Positions 43,031 to 52,382 of a stretch of DNA of 64,000 nt are shown piece by piece (within the stretch, counting starts at the first letter, position 1; the number at the start of each line of letters is the position of its first letter). Under the pieces are notes generated by a model. The model saw only the letters and a program-made list of their open reading frames with translations, was not told where the DNA came from and searched no databases. Made by a program: the position numbers and the translations under genes. Source of the stretch: Erwinia sp. SLM-02 (GTDB taxonomy: Bacteria > Pseudomonadota > Gammaproteobacteria > Enterobacterales > Enterobacteriaceae); NCBI RefSeq assembly GCF_037450285.1, contig NZ_JAQISN010000006.1, positions 62,001 to 126,000 of the forward strand. Direction: 5' to 3'.

Positions 43031-43960
43031 TTAGCTGAGCAGCAGCCCAACGGCAAACAGCACGTTGATCAGCAGTGCCGTTTTGACCGTTCTCACCAGC
43101 AGCGGGCGCATCGCCATCGCGCTGGATTCATGCAGCACATAGCGCATCTGCTGCCACAGCAGCGGCACCGCCAGCAGGAACAGCCAGCCAAACGGGTGCG
43201 GATTATTCAGCAGCGTAAACAGCGCGAAGCAGGCTATCGCGCCGGTCAGCAGCAATACATGATAATGGCGCGCGCGCCGTGGCCCCAGGCGCACCGCCAG
43301 GGTGAATTTGCCGTTCAGGCGATCGTTTTCGATATCGCGCATGTTGTTGGCGTTCAGCACCGCGGTTGCCATCAGGCCGCAGCCGGTGGCCGGCATCAGC
43401 GGTAGCAGGTTCAGCTGGTGAGTCTGCAGATACCAGCTGCCGATGACGCCAAGCCAGCCGAAGAAGATCATCACCGATACATCGCCCAGGCCAAGGTAGC
43501 CGTAGGGTTTTCGACCCACCGTGTAGGCGATGGCGGCAACGATGGCCAGTGCGCCCAGCAGCAAAAAGCCCAGCATATCACTCAGCGTTTTGCAGGATCT
43601 TATCAGCAGCATAATGCCGCTCAGCATGGATAGCGCCACGGCAAGGGCCATCGCCATGCGCATCTGCTGCTGGGTTATCGCGCCTTTCTGCATGCCGCGC
43701 AGCGGGCCAATGCGTGCGGGCGTGTCGCTGCCTTTGATCGCGTCGCCATAGTCGTTTGCCAGATTTGAGAGGATTTGCAGCAGAACGGTGGTCAGCAGCG
43801 CCAGCAGCGCCGTGGTGAGATTGAACGATCCCTGCCACCATGCCAGCGCGCTGCCGGTAATAATCGATGCACAGGCCAGTGGAAGGGTGCGCGGACGCAA
43901 ACTCTCAATCCATGCCTGTGGGTGACTGATTGGGGTAGCCAGCTGGCTGTTGTCGGTCAT
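43031..43960 (-). CDS. menA: 1,4-dihydroxy-2-naphthoate octaprenyltransferase
   Basis: MenA joins the octaprenyl chain to 1,4-dihydroxy-2-naphthoate to make demethylmenaquinone in the inner membrane. The 309-residue protein has about nine membrane helices and the two aspartate-rich motifs of UbiA-type prenyltransferases: SNLANDYGDAIKGSD and NNMRDIENDRLNGKFTLAVR. It lies downstream of hslVU behind a terminator, as in E. coli. Confidence 0.96.
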   Translation of the reverse strand: MTDNSQLATPISHPQAWIESLRPRTLPLACASIITGSALAWWQGSFNLTTALLALLTTVLLQILSNLANDYGDAIKGSDTPARIGPLRGMQKGAITQQQMRMAMALAVALSMLSGIMLLIRSCKTLSDMLGFLLLGALAIVAAIAYTVGRKPYGYLGLGDVSVMIFFGWLGVIGSWYLQTHQLNLLPLMPATGCGLMATAVLNANNMRDIENDRLNGKFTLAVRLGPRRARHYHVLLLTGAIACFALFTLLNNPHPFGWLFLLAVPLLWQQMRYVLHESSAMAMRPLLVRTVKTALLINVLFAVGLLLS

Positions 43961-44079
43961 AGGCAGGCCTCTGCTTTGATGGGCGGATCCGGGAAAGCCG
44001 GATCAACGTTTATGAAGCAGTGTAAGGCGCTTAAGCCCGCCCGAAATTAACCCTGGTCAAGTTGGCTGAGAGTTTAGCC

Positions 44080-44113
44080 AAAAAAAACGGGGGCCAGTTT
44101 CCTGGCCCCCGTT
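44080..44113 (-). terminator. Rho-independent terminator after hslU
   Basis: On the minus strand a 12-base-pair stem (AACGGGGGCCAG / CTGGCCCCCGTT) with a four-base loop is followed by a T-run that covers 44080-44087. It begins 20 bases past the hslU stop. Confidence 0.92.
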
Positions 44114-44133
44114 AATGCGACAGCGTGCTGTCG

Positions 44134-45465
44134 TTACAGAATGAAGCGGCTGAGATCTTCGTCTGCAACCAGCTCATCCAGATGCTTGCTGACATAGTCG
44201 GCATCGATGGTGAAGGACTGACCGTTCAGATCGCTGGCGTCATAGGAGATTTCCTCCATCAGACGCTCCAGCACGGTATGCAGGCGGCGTGCACCAATGT
44301 TTTCAGCGGTTTCATTCACCTGCCAGGCGGCAGCGGCGATTTTGCTGATACCGTCTTCGGTAAAGTTGATGTCCACACCTTCCGTGCCCATCAGCGCTTT
44401 ATACTGCACGGTGATTGAGGCGCTTGGCTCGGTCAGGATCCGCTCGAAGTCGTGTGTGGTTAACGCCTGCAGCTCAACGCGGATCGGCAGACGTCCCTGC
44501 AGTTCCGGGATCAGGTCTGACGGGCTGGCGACCTGGAAAGCACCGGAAGCGATAAACAGAATGTGATCGGTTTTCACCATCCCGTGCTTGGTCGAAACGG
44601 TACAGCCTTCCACCAGCGGCAGCAGATCGCGCTGTACGCCTTCACGAGAAACGTCAGGGCCGGATGACTCACCGCGCTTACAGACTTTATCGATCTCATC
44701 GATAAACACGATGCCGTGCTGCTCTACGGCTTCGATGGCATCCTGCTTCAGCTCTTCCGGGTTAACCAGCTTGGCGGCTTCTTCTTCCACCAGCAGCTTC
44801 ATCGCTTCTTTGATTTTCAGCTTGCGCGGCTTCTGCTTCTGCCCACCGATATTCTGGAACATCGACTGCAGCTGGCTGGTCATCTCTTCCATGCCCGGAG
44901 GGGCCATGATTTCCACACCGGCAGAGACGGCGGCAAGATCGATTTCGATTTCTTTATCGTCAAGCTGGCCTTCACGCAGCTTCTTGCGGAACGACTGACG
45001 TGCGGCAGACGGTTCGGCAGGGGTTTCTGACTGGCCCCAGTTGTTCTTAGCCGGCGGGATCAGCACGTCAAGAATGCGGTCTTCCGCCATTTCTTCGGCG
45101 CGGTAGCGATTTTTTTCGATCGCCTGAGAGCGCACCATTTTAATCGCCGAGTCGGTCAGATCGCGGATGATTGAATCCACTTCTTTGCCTACGTAGCCCA
45201 CTTCGGTGAACTTGGTCGCTTCAACTTTGATGAATGGCGCATTCGCCAGTTTTGCCAGGCGGCGGGCAATTTCGGTTTTACCGACGCCGGTTGGGCCAAT
45301 CATCAGAATATTTTTTGGGGTAACTTCGTGGCGCAGCTCTTCGTCCAGCTGCATGCGACGCCAGCGGTTACGCAGGGCAATCGCCACGGCGCGCTTGGCG
45401 CCGTCCTGGCCGATGATGAATCTGTTCAGTTCGCTGACGATTTCGCGCGGGGTCATTTCGGACAT
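44134..45465 (-). CDS. hslU: ATP-dependent protease ATPase subunit HslU
   Basis: HslU is the AAA+ unfoldase of the HslUV protease. The 443-residue protein has Walker A GPTGVGKT at residues 57-64, Walker B FIDEIDKVCKRG, an intermediate I-domain (about residues 110-240) and the C-terminal tail LSRFIL, which inserts into HslV to activate it. It follows hslV by 12 bases. Confidence 0.98.
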   Translation of the reverse strand: MSEMTPREIVSELNRFIIGQDGAKRAVAIALRNRWRRMQLDEELRHEVTPKNILMIGPTGVGKTEIARRLAKLANAPFIKVEATKFTEVGYVGKEVDSIIRDLTDSAIKMVRSQAIEKNRYRAEEMAEDRILDVLIPPAKNNWGQSETPAEPSAARQSFRKKLREGQLDDKEIEIDLAAVSAGVEIMAPPGMEEMTSQLQSMFQNIGGQKQKPRKLKIKEAMKLLVEEEAAKLVNPEELKQDAIEAVEQHGIVFIDEIDKVCKRGESSGPDVSREGVQRDLLPLVEGCTVSTKHGMVKTDHILFIASGAFQVASPSDLIPELQGRLPIRVELQALTTHDFERILTEPSASITVQYKALMGTEGVDINFTEDGISKIAAAAWQVNETAENIGARRLHTVLERLMEEISYDASDLNGQSFTIDADYVSKHLDELVADEDLSRFIL

Positions 45466-45477
45466 AAATTGGGATCC

Positions 45478-46008
45478 TTACGCTTTAGACGCTAATTCTT
45501 CGATGGTGAGGTTGTGGTTGGTATAGATGCAGATATCACCTGCAATACCCAGCGCTTTTTCAACAATATCTCGCGCGCCGATGTCCGTGTTTTCCAGCAA
45601 TGCACGGGCGGCTGCCTGCGCGTAAGGTCCACCTGAACCGATGGCAATCAAATCGTTTTCTGGCTGGATCACGTCACCGTTGCCGGTAATGATTAATGAA
45701 GCATTCTCATCGGCTACCGCCAGCAGAGCTTCCAGCTTGCGCAGCATACGGTCCGTACGCCAGTCTTTTGCCAGCTCAACGGCAGCCTTGACCAGGTGGC
45801 CCTGGTGCATTTCCAGTTTGCGCTCAAACAGTTCGAAAAGGGTAAAGGCATCTGCGGTACCGCCAGCAAAACCGGCAATGACTTTGTCATTGTAGAGACG
45901 ACGCACTTTTTTAACGTTGCCTTTCATTACGGTATTACCGAGGGTAGCCTGGCCATCGCCGCCAATTACTACCTGGCCGTTGCGTCGTACACTTACTATT
46001 GTTGTCAC
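45478..46008 (-). CDS. hslV: ATP-dependent protease peptidase subunit HslV
   Basis: HslV is the threonine protease that forms the double hexamer of HslUV. It is a proteasome-beta-like Ntn hydrolase of 176 residues. The catalytic threonine T2 is exposed after removal of the initiator: the GTG start at 46008 is followed by TTIVSVRRNGQVVIGGDGQA. An upstream in-frame ATG (46071) would block this maturation and is rejected. A sigma-32 promoter and a leader hairpin precede it. Confidence 0.97.
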   Translation of the reverse strand: MTTIVSVRRNGQVVIGGDGQATLGNTVMKGNVKKVRRLYNDKVIAGFAGGTADAFTLFELFERKLEMHQGHLVKAAVELAKDWRTDRMLRKLEALLAVADENASLIITGNGDVIQPENDLIAIGSGGPYAQAAARALLENTDIGARDIVEKALGIAGDICIYTNHNLTIEELASKA

Positions 46009-46038
46009 GGGCGGACCCCTTGTTGCAGTTGGTGAGGT

Positions 46039-46059
46039 CCCCGCACTTTTTGTACGGGG
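46039..46059 (-). promoter_or_regulatory. Leader hairpin of hslVU mRNA
   Basis: On the minus strand, CCCCGTAC and GTGCGGGG form an 8-base-pair stem (one G-T pair) around an AAAAA loop. It lies in the hslV leader between the sigma-32 promoter and the start codon. E. coli hslVU mRNA has a leader stem-loop reported to stabilise it; this is the likely counterpart. There is no T-tract, so it is unlikely to be a terminator. Confidence 0.6.
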
Positions 46060-46075
46060 GCACTGATGCAATCTG

Positions 46076-46102
46076 ATATGGGGCGGCTTTTAGGGGTTTC
46101 AA
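46076..46102 (-). promoter_or_regulatory. Sigma-32 (heat-shock) promoter of hslVU
   Basis: On the minus strand TTGAAA (46102-46097) and CCCCATAT (46083-46076) are separated by 13 bases, which matches the RpoH promoter consensus. The -35 element overlaps the ftsN stop codon. HslVU is a heat-shock operon in E. coli. Confidence 0.85.
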
Positions 46103-47100
46103 CCCCCAACGGCGAGAGGAATGCAATTTGCGTGGCCGGAACCCCGCAGATTTTTCAGCGCGCTGTCAGCGCCTGCACGGTTGCTGTATGGGCCAATCAC
46201 CACGCGGTTCCAGCCGCCGCCGGTCGTAATGCGGCTTTCGAAACCTTCAAAGGCCAGCGCGGCACGAACGGATTCCGCCTGATCGGTCCCTTTGAAGGAG
46301 CCACACTGAACCATCCAGCGCTGCTGCTTCTCTTTTTCGACTTCTTTCGGCTTCGTTTCCGCTTTCGGCTGCGCGGCCACTTCCTGCTGACGCGCAGGTT
46401 CACGGGTGACCGTTACCGGCGCGGGTCGCTGCTGAGTCTGATTTTGCTGCTGCTGCGCCCGTTCAGCCTGCTGCGTTTGCTGCTGAGTCCGGGCCTGCTG
46501 ATTCTGCTGCACCGGCGGGGTCTGCTGCGTTCTTACCGGCTGCTGGTATTGTTGCACCGGCTGGTTCTGCGGTGTTCTTACCGGCTGTTGCTGGACCTGC
46601 TGCGGCATCCGTGACTGCTGCTGTAGCTGGTTCTGGCGCTGAATCGTCTGCTGACGCTGAGCGGGCGTTTGCTCATTCCACGGGACTTCATTCAGCTGGG
46701 TTGGCTGCTGGCGCATATCGGCCTGCATCTGTTCGAGTAGCTGGCGCTGTTCGTTAGTCAGCTGCGTCTGCGTATGCGCTTCTCCGCCCGATGACGGTTC
46801 AGTTGGCGTAGGCACGCCAATCTGGCGATTCTCTAACTCTTTAATATAGCGCCAGCGTTCTTCGGGTTTAGGTGGCAGCCCGTTCCCGGTTGCTTTGTGA
46901 TCGGTGATGACCGGCGTGTCTTCTTTTTTATGATGCGCAATAAACCACAGACCCCCCACAAAAATGACGAGGACTGCCACGGCCAGCACGGTCATGAATT
47001 TAGATACCCCTGAGCCACCGCTGCGCTTTTTACTGCGACTATTGGTCTTGCGACGCGTCCCTGCCGAACGCCCGCGGCCTACATAATCTTTTTGTGCCAC
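46099..47100 (-). CDS. ftsN: Essential cell division protein FtsN
   Basis: FtsN triggers septal peptidoglycan synthesis. The 333-residue bitopic protein starts at GTG 47100, preceded by GGAA 5 bases away. The cytoplasmic tail keeps D5 (AQKDYVGRGRS), which contacts FtsA. One membrane helix lies at about residues 34-54. A conserved periplasmic segment (GNGLPPKPEERWRYIKELEN) precedes a glutamine-rich linker that has repeated QPVRT units, and the C-terminal SPOR domain (RWMVQCGSFKGTDQAESVRA) binds denuded glycan. An upstream in-frame ATG at 47118 lies before the ribosome binding site and is less likely. Confidence 0.95.
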   Translation of the reverse strand: MAQKDYVGRGRSAGTRRKTNSRSKKRSGGSGVSKFMTVLAVAVLVIFVGGLWFIAHHKKEDTPVITDHKATGNGLPPKPEERWRYIKELENRQIGVPTPTEPSSGGEAHTQTQLTNEQRQLLEQMQADMRQQPTQLNEVPWNEQTPAQRQQTIQRQNQLQQQSRMPQQVQQQPVRTPQNQPVQQYQQPVRTQQTPPVQQNQQARTQQQTQQAERAQQQQNQTQQRPAPVTVTREPARQQEVAAQPKAETKPKEVEKEKQQRWMVQCGSFKGTDQAESVRAALAFEGFESRITTGGGWNRVVIGPYSNRAGADSALKNLRGSGHANCIPLAVGG

Positions 47101-47272
47101 TATCGTTCCGTTAATCATCAATGAAAGAAGGCCGGGTAAAATCGCGATGGTCACCCGGCTACAGCCCGTCATGTTACTTAAGGGTCGGAAGTTTGACCAG
47201 CAGCGATCTTACTAAGAATCCGCTGATTTTGCGCCAGGTCGCAGTTGGCGAAAATGCCCGTTACACAAGATG

Positions 47273-48310
47273 TTAATCTTCGTCGTGCAGTGAAGGCGCT
47301 GTGCTACCACGGATCTTCAACTCAAAATCCAGTAGACGGGAGCCAACATTTACCATCCGCCCCTGAAGCTGCTCCAGCAAGAGTAGCATCGCTTCCCGGC
47401 CGATGTTAAAACGCGGCTGGGCAACGGTGGTCAACTGCGGGTCACTGTAGCGTGATAACTCAATGTCATCAAAGCCAATGATCGACAGATCCTTCGGTAT
47501 TTTCAGGCCCATATTTTTCGCCTGCGACATGGCACCCAGCGCCATAATGTCACTGTGGCAAAACAGGGCATCGGGTGGTTTTGGCAGCGACATCAGCTTT
47601 TTCATCGCCTGCGTTCCGGCGTCAAAGGTAAAATCACCGCGCACGATATACTGGGGATCCACACTGATGCCGTTGCGGCGCAGTGCCTGAATATAGCCCT
47701 GCAGACGATACTGACACAGTGGCATATCTTCCGGCCCGGCAATGCAGGCGATGCGGCGATGGCCCAGCTTTTGCAGATGATTGACGGCTTCAAATGCCGC
47801 GGTCAGATTGTCGATATGCACCGTCGGAAGCTCCAGCTCAGGTGCAAATTCGTTGGCCATGACCATGGGAGGAAGATTGCGCTGCTCTTCCAGTCCGGCT
47901 TCGAAAGGAAGCTGAGAGCCCAGCAGTACCATGCCGTCGATTTGACGCGTCAGCATCAAATTCAGGAATGATTTTTCCTGTTGATTCTGATGGGCACAGT
48001 CACCGATCAGGACCAGATAGCCCTGATCTGCGGCAATAACCTCGATTCCCCGAATGATTTCGCTGAAGAACGGGTCACAGATATCCGGCACGATGACCAG
48101 AATGGTGCGTGATTCACTGCGGCGGGCGCTGCGCGTCATGGAATGTGGGGAATAACCAACCGCAATAACCGCCTGTTCAACTTTACTACGTGTCGCGGCG
48201 GAGACCTTTTCCGGGTTCATCAGGGCGCGGGAGACCGTTGCCGTTGATACGCCTGCTTTTTCAGCTACGTCCTTCATGGTCGCTGCTGGTGTCTCTTGAT
48301 TCTGCTCCAA
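47273..48310 (-). CDS. cytR: Transcriptional repressor CytR
   Basis: CytR is a LacI-family repressor that acts with CRP on nucleoside uptake and catabolism genes; cytidine is the inducer. The 345-residue protein has the N-terminal helix-turn-helix TMKDVAEKAGVSTATVSRAL and hinge, then an effector domain with RTILVIVPDICDPFFSEIIR. A TTG start at 48310 is chosen: AGGAG lies 7 bases ahead and the length is close to E. coli CytR. A GTG 15 bases upstream and an ATG at 48409 are alternatives. Confidence 0.93.
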   Translation of the reverse strand: MEQNQETPAATMKDVAEKAGVSTATVSRALMNPEKVSAATRSKVEQAVIAVGYSPHSMTRSARRSESRTILVIVPDICDPFFSEIIRGIEVIAADQGYLVLIGDCAHQNQQEKSFLNLMLTRQIDGMVLLGSQLPFEAGLEEQRNLPPMVMANEFAPELELPTVHIDNLTAAFEAVNHLQKLGHRRIACIAGPEDMPLCQYRLQGYIQALRRNGISVDPQYIVRGDFTFDAGTQAMKKLMSLPKPPDALFCHSDIMALGAMSQAKNMGLKIPKDLSIIGFDDIELSRYSDPQLTTVAQPRFNIGREAMLLLLEQLQGRMVNVGSRLLDFELKIRGSTAPSLHDED

Positions 48311-48560
48311 CGCTTTTCTCCTCACGCCAGCCGAAACTGACCTGACCGACGGGTGATAATGTTTTCTTTCCGGGGTGGCCCGCTTATCCCTTTGCTGGCC
48401 CTTGCGCATTTTTACAGATGCAGCGGACTGCTGTTACTTAATTTGCATAAAAAATGTGACTTGTGCGACTTTTTTCGATCGAGGCCGCAACTTTGACATG
48501 CAAACGTTTCCGTCTGCATCTTTAACCGGGTTCGACGATCGATGAACGATATCGGCGTTT

Positions 48561-50759
48561 TTAACCTTCAGCGGGATCGATATCCAGCGACCATTTGACT
48601 TTGCGCGACTGGGGCAGTGTGCCAACCAGCGGCAGGCTGGATTTGATCAGCCGCTGCAGCACCGCACGTGAAGGGTGCTGCAGCAGCAACTGCCAGCGAT
48701 ACCGGCCGCTGCGCTTGGCCTGCAGGGCCGGAACCGGCCCCATTACCCAGAAACTGTCGTCTTTCAGCGGGCTGGCTTCCAGCAGGTTGCGCAGCTGCTG
48801 GAGAAACAGGGAAGCCTGCTGATTATCATGATCGTCGGCGCGGAACAGCGCATGGCTGGTAAACGGCGGCAGGAAAACGCTTTTGCGCTCGCTCAGCGCC
48901 TGCTTAGCGAAGGCGTCATAGCCCTGCTTCAGCAGAGTTTGCAGCAAAGGGTGGTCAGGGTGATGGGTCTGCAGCATGACTTCGCCCTGTTTGCCTGCCC
49001 GACCTGCCCGTCCTGCCACCTGGGTGTAGAGTTGGGCGAAGCGTTCAGCGGAACGGAAATCGGCAGAGAACAGGGCACCATCGACGTCGAGTAGAGAAAC
49101 CAGCGTGACGTCGGGGAAATGGTGCCCTTTAGCCAGCATCTGAGTACCTACAAGGATCCGTGCGCCGCCGCGATGCACTTCCGCCAGCTGCTGTTCCAGT
49201 GCGCCTTTGCGGCTGGTGGTATCCCGATCGATACGCGACAGCGGCACGCCGGGGAACAGCGTACTGAGATTATGCTCCAGCTGTTCCGTACCCAGCCCGA
49301 CGGGCACCAGGTGCGTCGTTCCGCACTGGGGGCACTGATGGGGAATGGGCCGCTGACTGTCACAGTGGTGGCAGCGCAGCTGGCGCTGATTCTGATGCAG
49401 CGTGTAGTAACGGTCGCAGCGCTGGCATTCGGCAATCCATCCGCACTCGTGGCACAGCAGCGTTGGGGAAAAGCCTCTGCGGTTGAGGAACAACAGGACC
49501 TGATTATCGGCCTTTAAGTGCTCACCTATTTTCCTGATAAGCAGCGGAGATAATCCACCCTGAAGCTTCACGCCTTTCAGGTCTATCAGTAGTTGCGTGG
49601 CGCGCGTGGCGTTACCTGCACGTTTGCTGAGGCTGAGCAGGTGATATTTGCCTAACTGCACGTTGTGCAGCGTTTCCAGTGCCGGCGTGGCGGACCCCAT
49701 CACCACCGGAATATCCTCCTGCCGGGCACGCAGCACCGACAGATCGCGGGCGTGATAGCGCCAGCCCTCCTGCTGTTTATATGAGCCGTCGTGTTCTTCA
49801 TCAATAATGATGGCACCCAGCCGGGCAAAGGGGGTGAACAGCGACGAGCGCGTCCCGATAACAATCGCCGTTTCGCCACTGCGGGCGCGCAGCCAAACGG
49901 CAAGGCGCTCACTGTCGTTCAGCCCGGAGTGCAGCACGTCCACCGGCGCGTTAAAACGTTCACGAAAACGGGCAATTGTCTGTGGCGTCAGGCCAATTTC
50001 CGGTACCAGCACCAGCGCCTGGCGCCCGTTGGCCAGAATATTCTCCAGCACGCTGAGATAAACTTCGGTTTTGCCCGAACCGGTGATCCCGTCCAGAAGC
50101 CAGGCGGAAAAGCGATCGTCTGCACTGCGGATTGCGCCTACCGCCGTGGCTTGTTCGGTGTTCAGCCGCAGGCGCTCACCGCTGACGGCAAAAGTCTTGC
50201 GCCAGTCCTGCATTGCGCGGGTTACCGCGTGAAGTTCGCACAGTCCCTTAGCCCTCAGCGCCTGCAGCGTCGCCTCGGTGATATCGTGCTGGCTGACCTC
50301 ATGGCGGTAAAGCGGGCGCTGGCGAAGCGCGGCGAGAGCCTGCTGCTGTTTTGGTGCGCGCTTCAGGCTTTCCGGCGGCGTGGCGCGGCCCTGCTCGGTG
50401 ATTGCCCACTGCCAGAGCGGTGCCTCCTCCGCAGCTTTCCCCTGGCGCAACAGGACCGGCATGGCGTGAAACAGCACTTCTCCCAGCGGGTAGTGATAAT
50501 AGTCCGCTGCCCAGAGCAGGATGTGCCACAGGGAAGGGGGGAAGAGGGAGGCGCTGTCCAGCACCTCATGCACGCTTTTCAACTGGTCCAGCGGATAGTC
50601 GCTCTGTTCGCCAATGCTGACCACCACGCCAATCGCTTTACGTTTGCCGAAAGGCACGCTGACGCGGCCACCGGGAACGGCATGGCTGAGGTGGGCAGGC
50701 AACAAATAGTCAAAGTTGCGGGCAAGTGGAACGGGCAGTGCGACCTGAACAACGGGCAT
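48561..50759 (-). CDS. priA: Primosomal protein N' (replication restart helicase PriA)
   Basis: PriA reloads the replisome at stalled forks. The 732-residue protein has an N-terminal 3'-end-binding domain (MPVVQVALPVPLARNFDYLL), an SF2 helicase core with Walker A GITGSGKTEVYLS and IIDEEHDGSYKQQEG, and a zinc-binding region with eight cysteines between about residues 430 and 475 (CHECGWIAECQRC, then CHHC and CPQC). The start at 50759 matches E. coli; the frame upstream of it runs through the promoter. It diverges from rpmE. Confidence 0.97.
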   Translation of the reverse strand: MPVVQVALPVPLARNFDYLLPAHLSHAVPGGRVSVPFGKRKAIGVVVSIGEQSDYPLDQLKSVHEVLDSASLFPPSLWHILLWAADYYHYPLGEVLFHAMPVLLRQGKAAEEAPLWQWAITEQGRATPPESLKRAPKQQQALAALRQRPLYRHEVSQHDITEATLQALRAKGLCELHAVTRAMQDWRKTFAVSGERLRLNTEQATAVGAIRSADDRFSAWLLDGITGSGKTEVYLSVLENILANGRQALVLVPEIGLTPQTIARFRERFNAPVDVLHSGLNDSERLAVWLRARSGETAIVIGTRSSLFTPFARLGAIIIDEEHDGSYKQQEGWRYHARDLSVLRARQEDIPVVMGSATPALETLHNVQLGKYHLLSLSKRAGNATRATQLLIDLKGVKLQGGLSPLLIRKIGEHLKADNQVLLFLNRRGFSPTLLCHECGWIAECQRCDRYYTLHQNQRQLRCHHCDSQRPIPHQCPQCGTTHLVPVGLGTEQLEHNLSTLFPGVPLSRIDRDTTSRKGALEQQLAEVHRGGARILVGTQMLAKGHHFPDVTLVSLLDVDGALFSADFRSAERFAQLYTQVAGRAGRAGKQGEVMLQTHHPDHPLLQTLLKQGYDAFAKQALSERKSVFLPPFTSHALFRADDHDNQQASLFLQQLRNLLEASPLKDDSFWVMGPVPALQAKRSGRYRWQLLLQHPSRAVLQRLIKSSLPLVGTLPQSRKVKWSLDIDPAEG

Positions 50760-50826
50760 GGCTTCATCCGGGTGAAAAGCAGGGCCATTTAGTGTACACT
50801 GTGTCGTTCGCAATGTGCGGATCCGA

Positions 50827-50855
50827 TTGCAGCAGGCGGTTAATTTCTGTATAAT
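50827..50855 (+). promoter_or_regulatory. Sigma-70 promoter of rpmE
   Basis: TTGCAG (50827-50832) and a perfect TATAAT (50850-50855) are separated by 17 bases. The transcript would have a leader of about 140 bases before rpmE. The leader holds a small hairpin (CAACCT TCG AGGTTG). Confidence 0.7.
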
Positions 50856-51002
50856 TCGCCGCCGTTGATACGGTATTTTGTATCGCGATGCCCACAACCT
50901 TCGAGGTTGGGGTATATCACCTGACTATTAATCTTCGTGTGGTGCCGGTGCAGGAAAAATTCCTGGCGCGGGAGAGCGACACGGCCTTAACTGAGGTTTC
51001 CC

Positions 51003-51215
51003 ATGAAAAAAGGTATTCACCCAAATTACGTTGAAATTACTGCTAAATGTTCTTGCGGTAACGAAATCAAAACTCGTTCTACTACGGGTCGCGATCTGAA
51101 CCTGGACGTTTGTGGCGAATGTCACCCGTTCTATACTGGCAAGCAGCGTGATGTTGCTACCGGTGGACGTGTTGACCGCTTCAACAAGCGTTTCAGCATC
51201 CCTGGCAGCAAATAA
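51003..51215 (+). CDS. rpmE: 50S ribosomal protein L31
   Basis: L31 joins the 50S and 30S subunits as intersubunit bridge B1b. The 70-residue protein is the zinc-binding form, with cysteines C16, C18, C37 and C40 all present (KCSCGN, DVCGECH). Zinc-free paralogues replace this form under zinc limitation in many bacteria; none is in the window. AGGTTT precedes the ATG. It is divergent from priA, as in E. coli. Confidence 0.98.
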   Translation: MKKGIHPNYVEITAKCSCGNEIKTRSTTGRDLNLDVCGECHPFYTGKQRDVATGGRVDRFNKRFSIPGSK

Positions 51216-51255
51216 GCAGCCGGTCAGAAACGGTCAACGTTTCGGATGCACGAAC

Positions 51256-51283
51256 AAAAAAACCAGCTCCGGCTGGTTTTTTT
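51256..51283. terminator. Bidirectional terminator between rpmE and the Ntn-hydrolase gene
   Basis: AAAAAAACCAGC and GCTGGTTTTTTT form a 12-base-pair stem with a four-base loop. It provides a T-run on both strands, so it can end rpmE and the convergent hydrolase gene. Confidence 0.92.
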
Positions 51284-51293
51284 GTCTCTGAAA

Positions 51294-52382
51294 TCAGGAG
51301 CCCGTAGCGTATTTCAGCACGTCACCCTGCCAGCCTTTTTGCGCATAGTTCTGCAGATGATCGATGCGTTTTACCGGCTGACCCGCCGAGAAGTTAATTT
51401 CTTGCAGTTTCACCATCACCTCTGATGGCGCAAAGACCGATTTAAAGTGGTATTCGCCGTGGCTGAGGTCGGCAATGGTCGTCCAGTAGGTCGACGTGCC
51501 TTTATTCTCCTGCGGGAATTTCGAATATTTCGCATAGGCATCGGTGATCGATTTCACCATCGGATCGCTGGCGTCCGGGTAGTTAATCGGGAATGCGGCG
51601 TTGTTAACCACCGACAAAATGAAGCCCTGGGCCTGCGCTTTGTTATCCGGCTGCGGAATATTTTTCACGCCGATGCTGGTGCGAACAAAACGGTCTTCCG
51701 CGCTCTGCGTGCCGGGAATGTGGTTCTCGTCGATGCCCTGATATTTCTTCAGGTTTTCCAGCTGGCGATCGTATGACGGTGGATTGGTCATCACGCGATA
51801 GTCAGGGTTGTGGTAAATGTTGACCTTACCGTTGTCGATTTCAATGATTGCCGAGTCGCCCGTGACGTCCTCCAGCGCGATGTGCTTTGTATCCGACGCG
51901 TAATCAATCGGCAGCTTTTTGGCCACCAGACGCACATCCTGTAACCCTTTCACCGCCTCATCAACCGTGGCGAAATTGTCCAGCAGATAGCTGAGCCATG
52001 CGCGGCTGTCCAGCTCGGGCTTGTCCTGGTTGCCCGCCTGTACCTGCTTACCGTTGGTGTAGTATTGCGTGTGCCCGGCCAGCCCTTTCTCGTTCATGCC
52101 ATCCATTGGAAAAACCCCATCGGCGTAAATGACTACACTGCCATAGCGTGTTTCCCACTGTTTCGCGCCGGGTCCATCACTGCCGGTATGCTTAATGCCT
52201 TTCGGGGTGATGACCAGGGAAGGATCGACCGGGCCGAAGAAATCAAGATTACGGGCGCTGACCATATAGCCGGGGTAGGTATTTAAAAACGCGCGGGTAC
52301 AGGCGCTGGCGCTACCGATTGTTGCGATGGTCAGGGAGGCACCCATGGCGACAGCCACCAGGCTGGATAATGTTTTATTCAT
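51294..52382 (-). CDS. Secreted linear-amide C-N hydrolase, choloylglycine hydrolase/penicillin V acylase family
   Basis: The 362-residue protein has a clear signal peptide ending IGSASA, directly followed by C28-T-R. In this Ntn-hydrolase family the N-terminal cysteine exposed by processing is the nucleophile, and C28 T R is the expected new N-terminus. Other family features are SARNLDFFGPVDPSLVITPK, FPMDGMNEKGLAGHTQYY and the later VNIYHNPDYRVMTNPP. The family hydrolyses bile-salt amides, penicillin V and, in some Gram-negative members, acyl-homoserine lactones. Bile-salt activity is not implied here. The divergent LysR gene may control it. Confidence 0.9.
   Translation of the reverse strand: MNKTLSSLVAVAMGASLTIATIGSASACTRAFLNTYPGYMVSARNLDFFGPVDPSLVITPKGIKHTGSDGPGAKQWETRYGSVVIYADGVFPMDGMNEKGLAGHTQYYTNGKQVQAGNQDKPELDSRAWLSYLLDNFATVDEAVKGLQDVRLVAKKLPIDYASDTKHIALEDVTGDSAIIEIDNGKVNIYHNPDYRVMTNPPSYDRQLENLKKYQGIDENHIPGTQSAEDRFVRTSIGVKNIPQPDNKAQAQGFILSVVNNAAFPINYPDASDPMVKSITDAYAKYSKFPQENKGTSTYWTTIADLSHGEYHFKSVFAPSEVMVKLQEINFSAGQPVKRIDHLQNYAQKGWQGDVLKYATGS

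Noticed and set aside
49791..50792. A 333-codon open frame antisense to priA
   Set aside because: It is a shadow of the GC-rich codon pattern of priA, with no motif.
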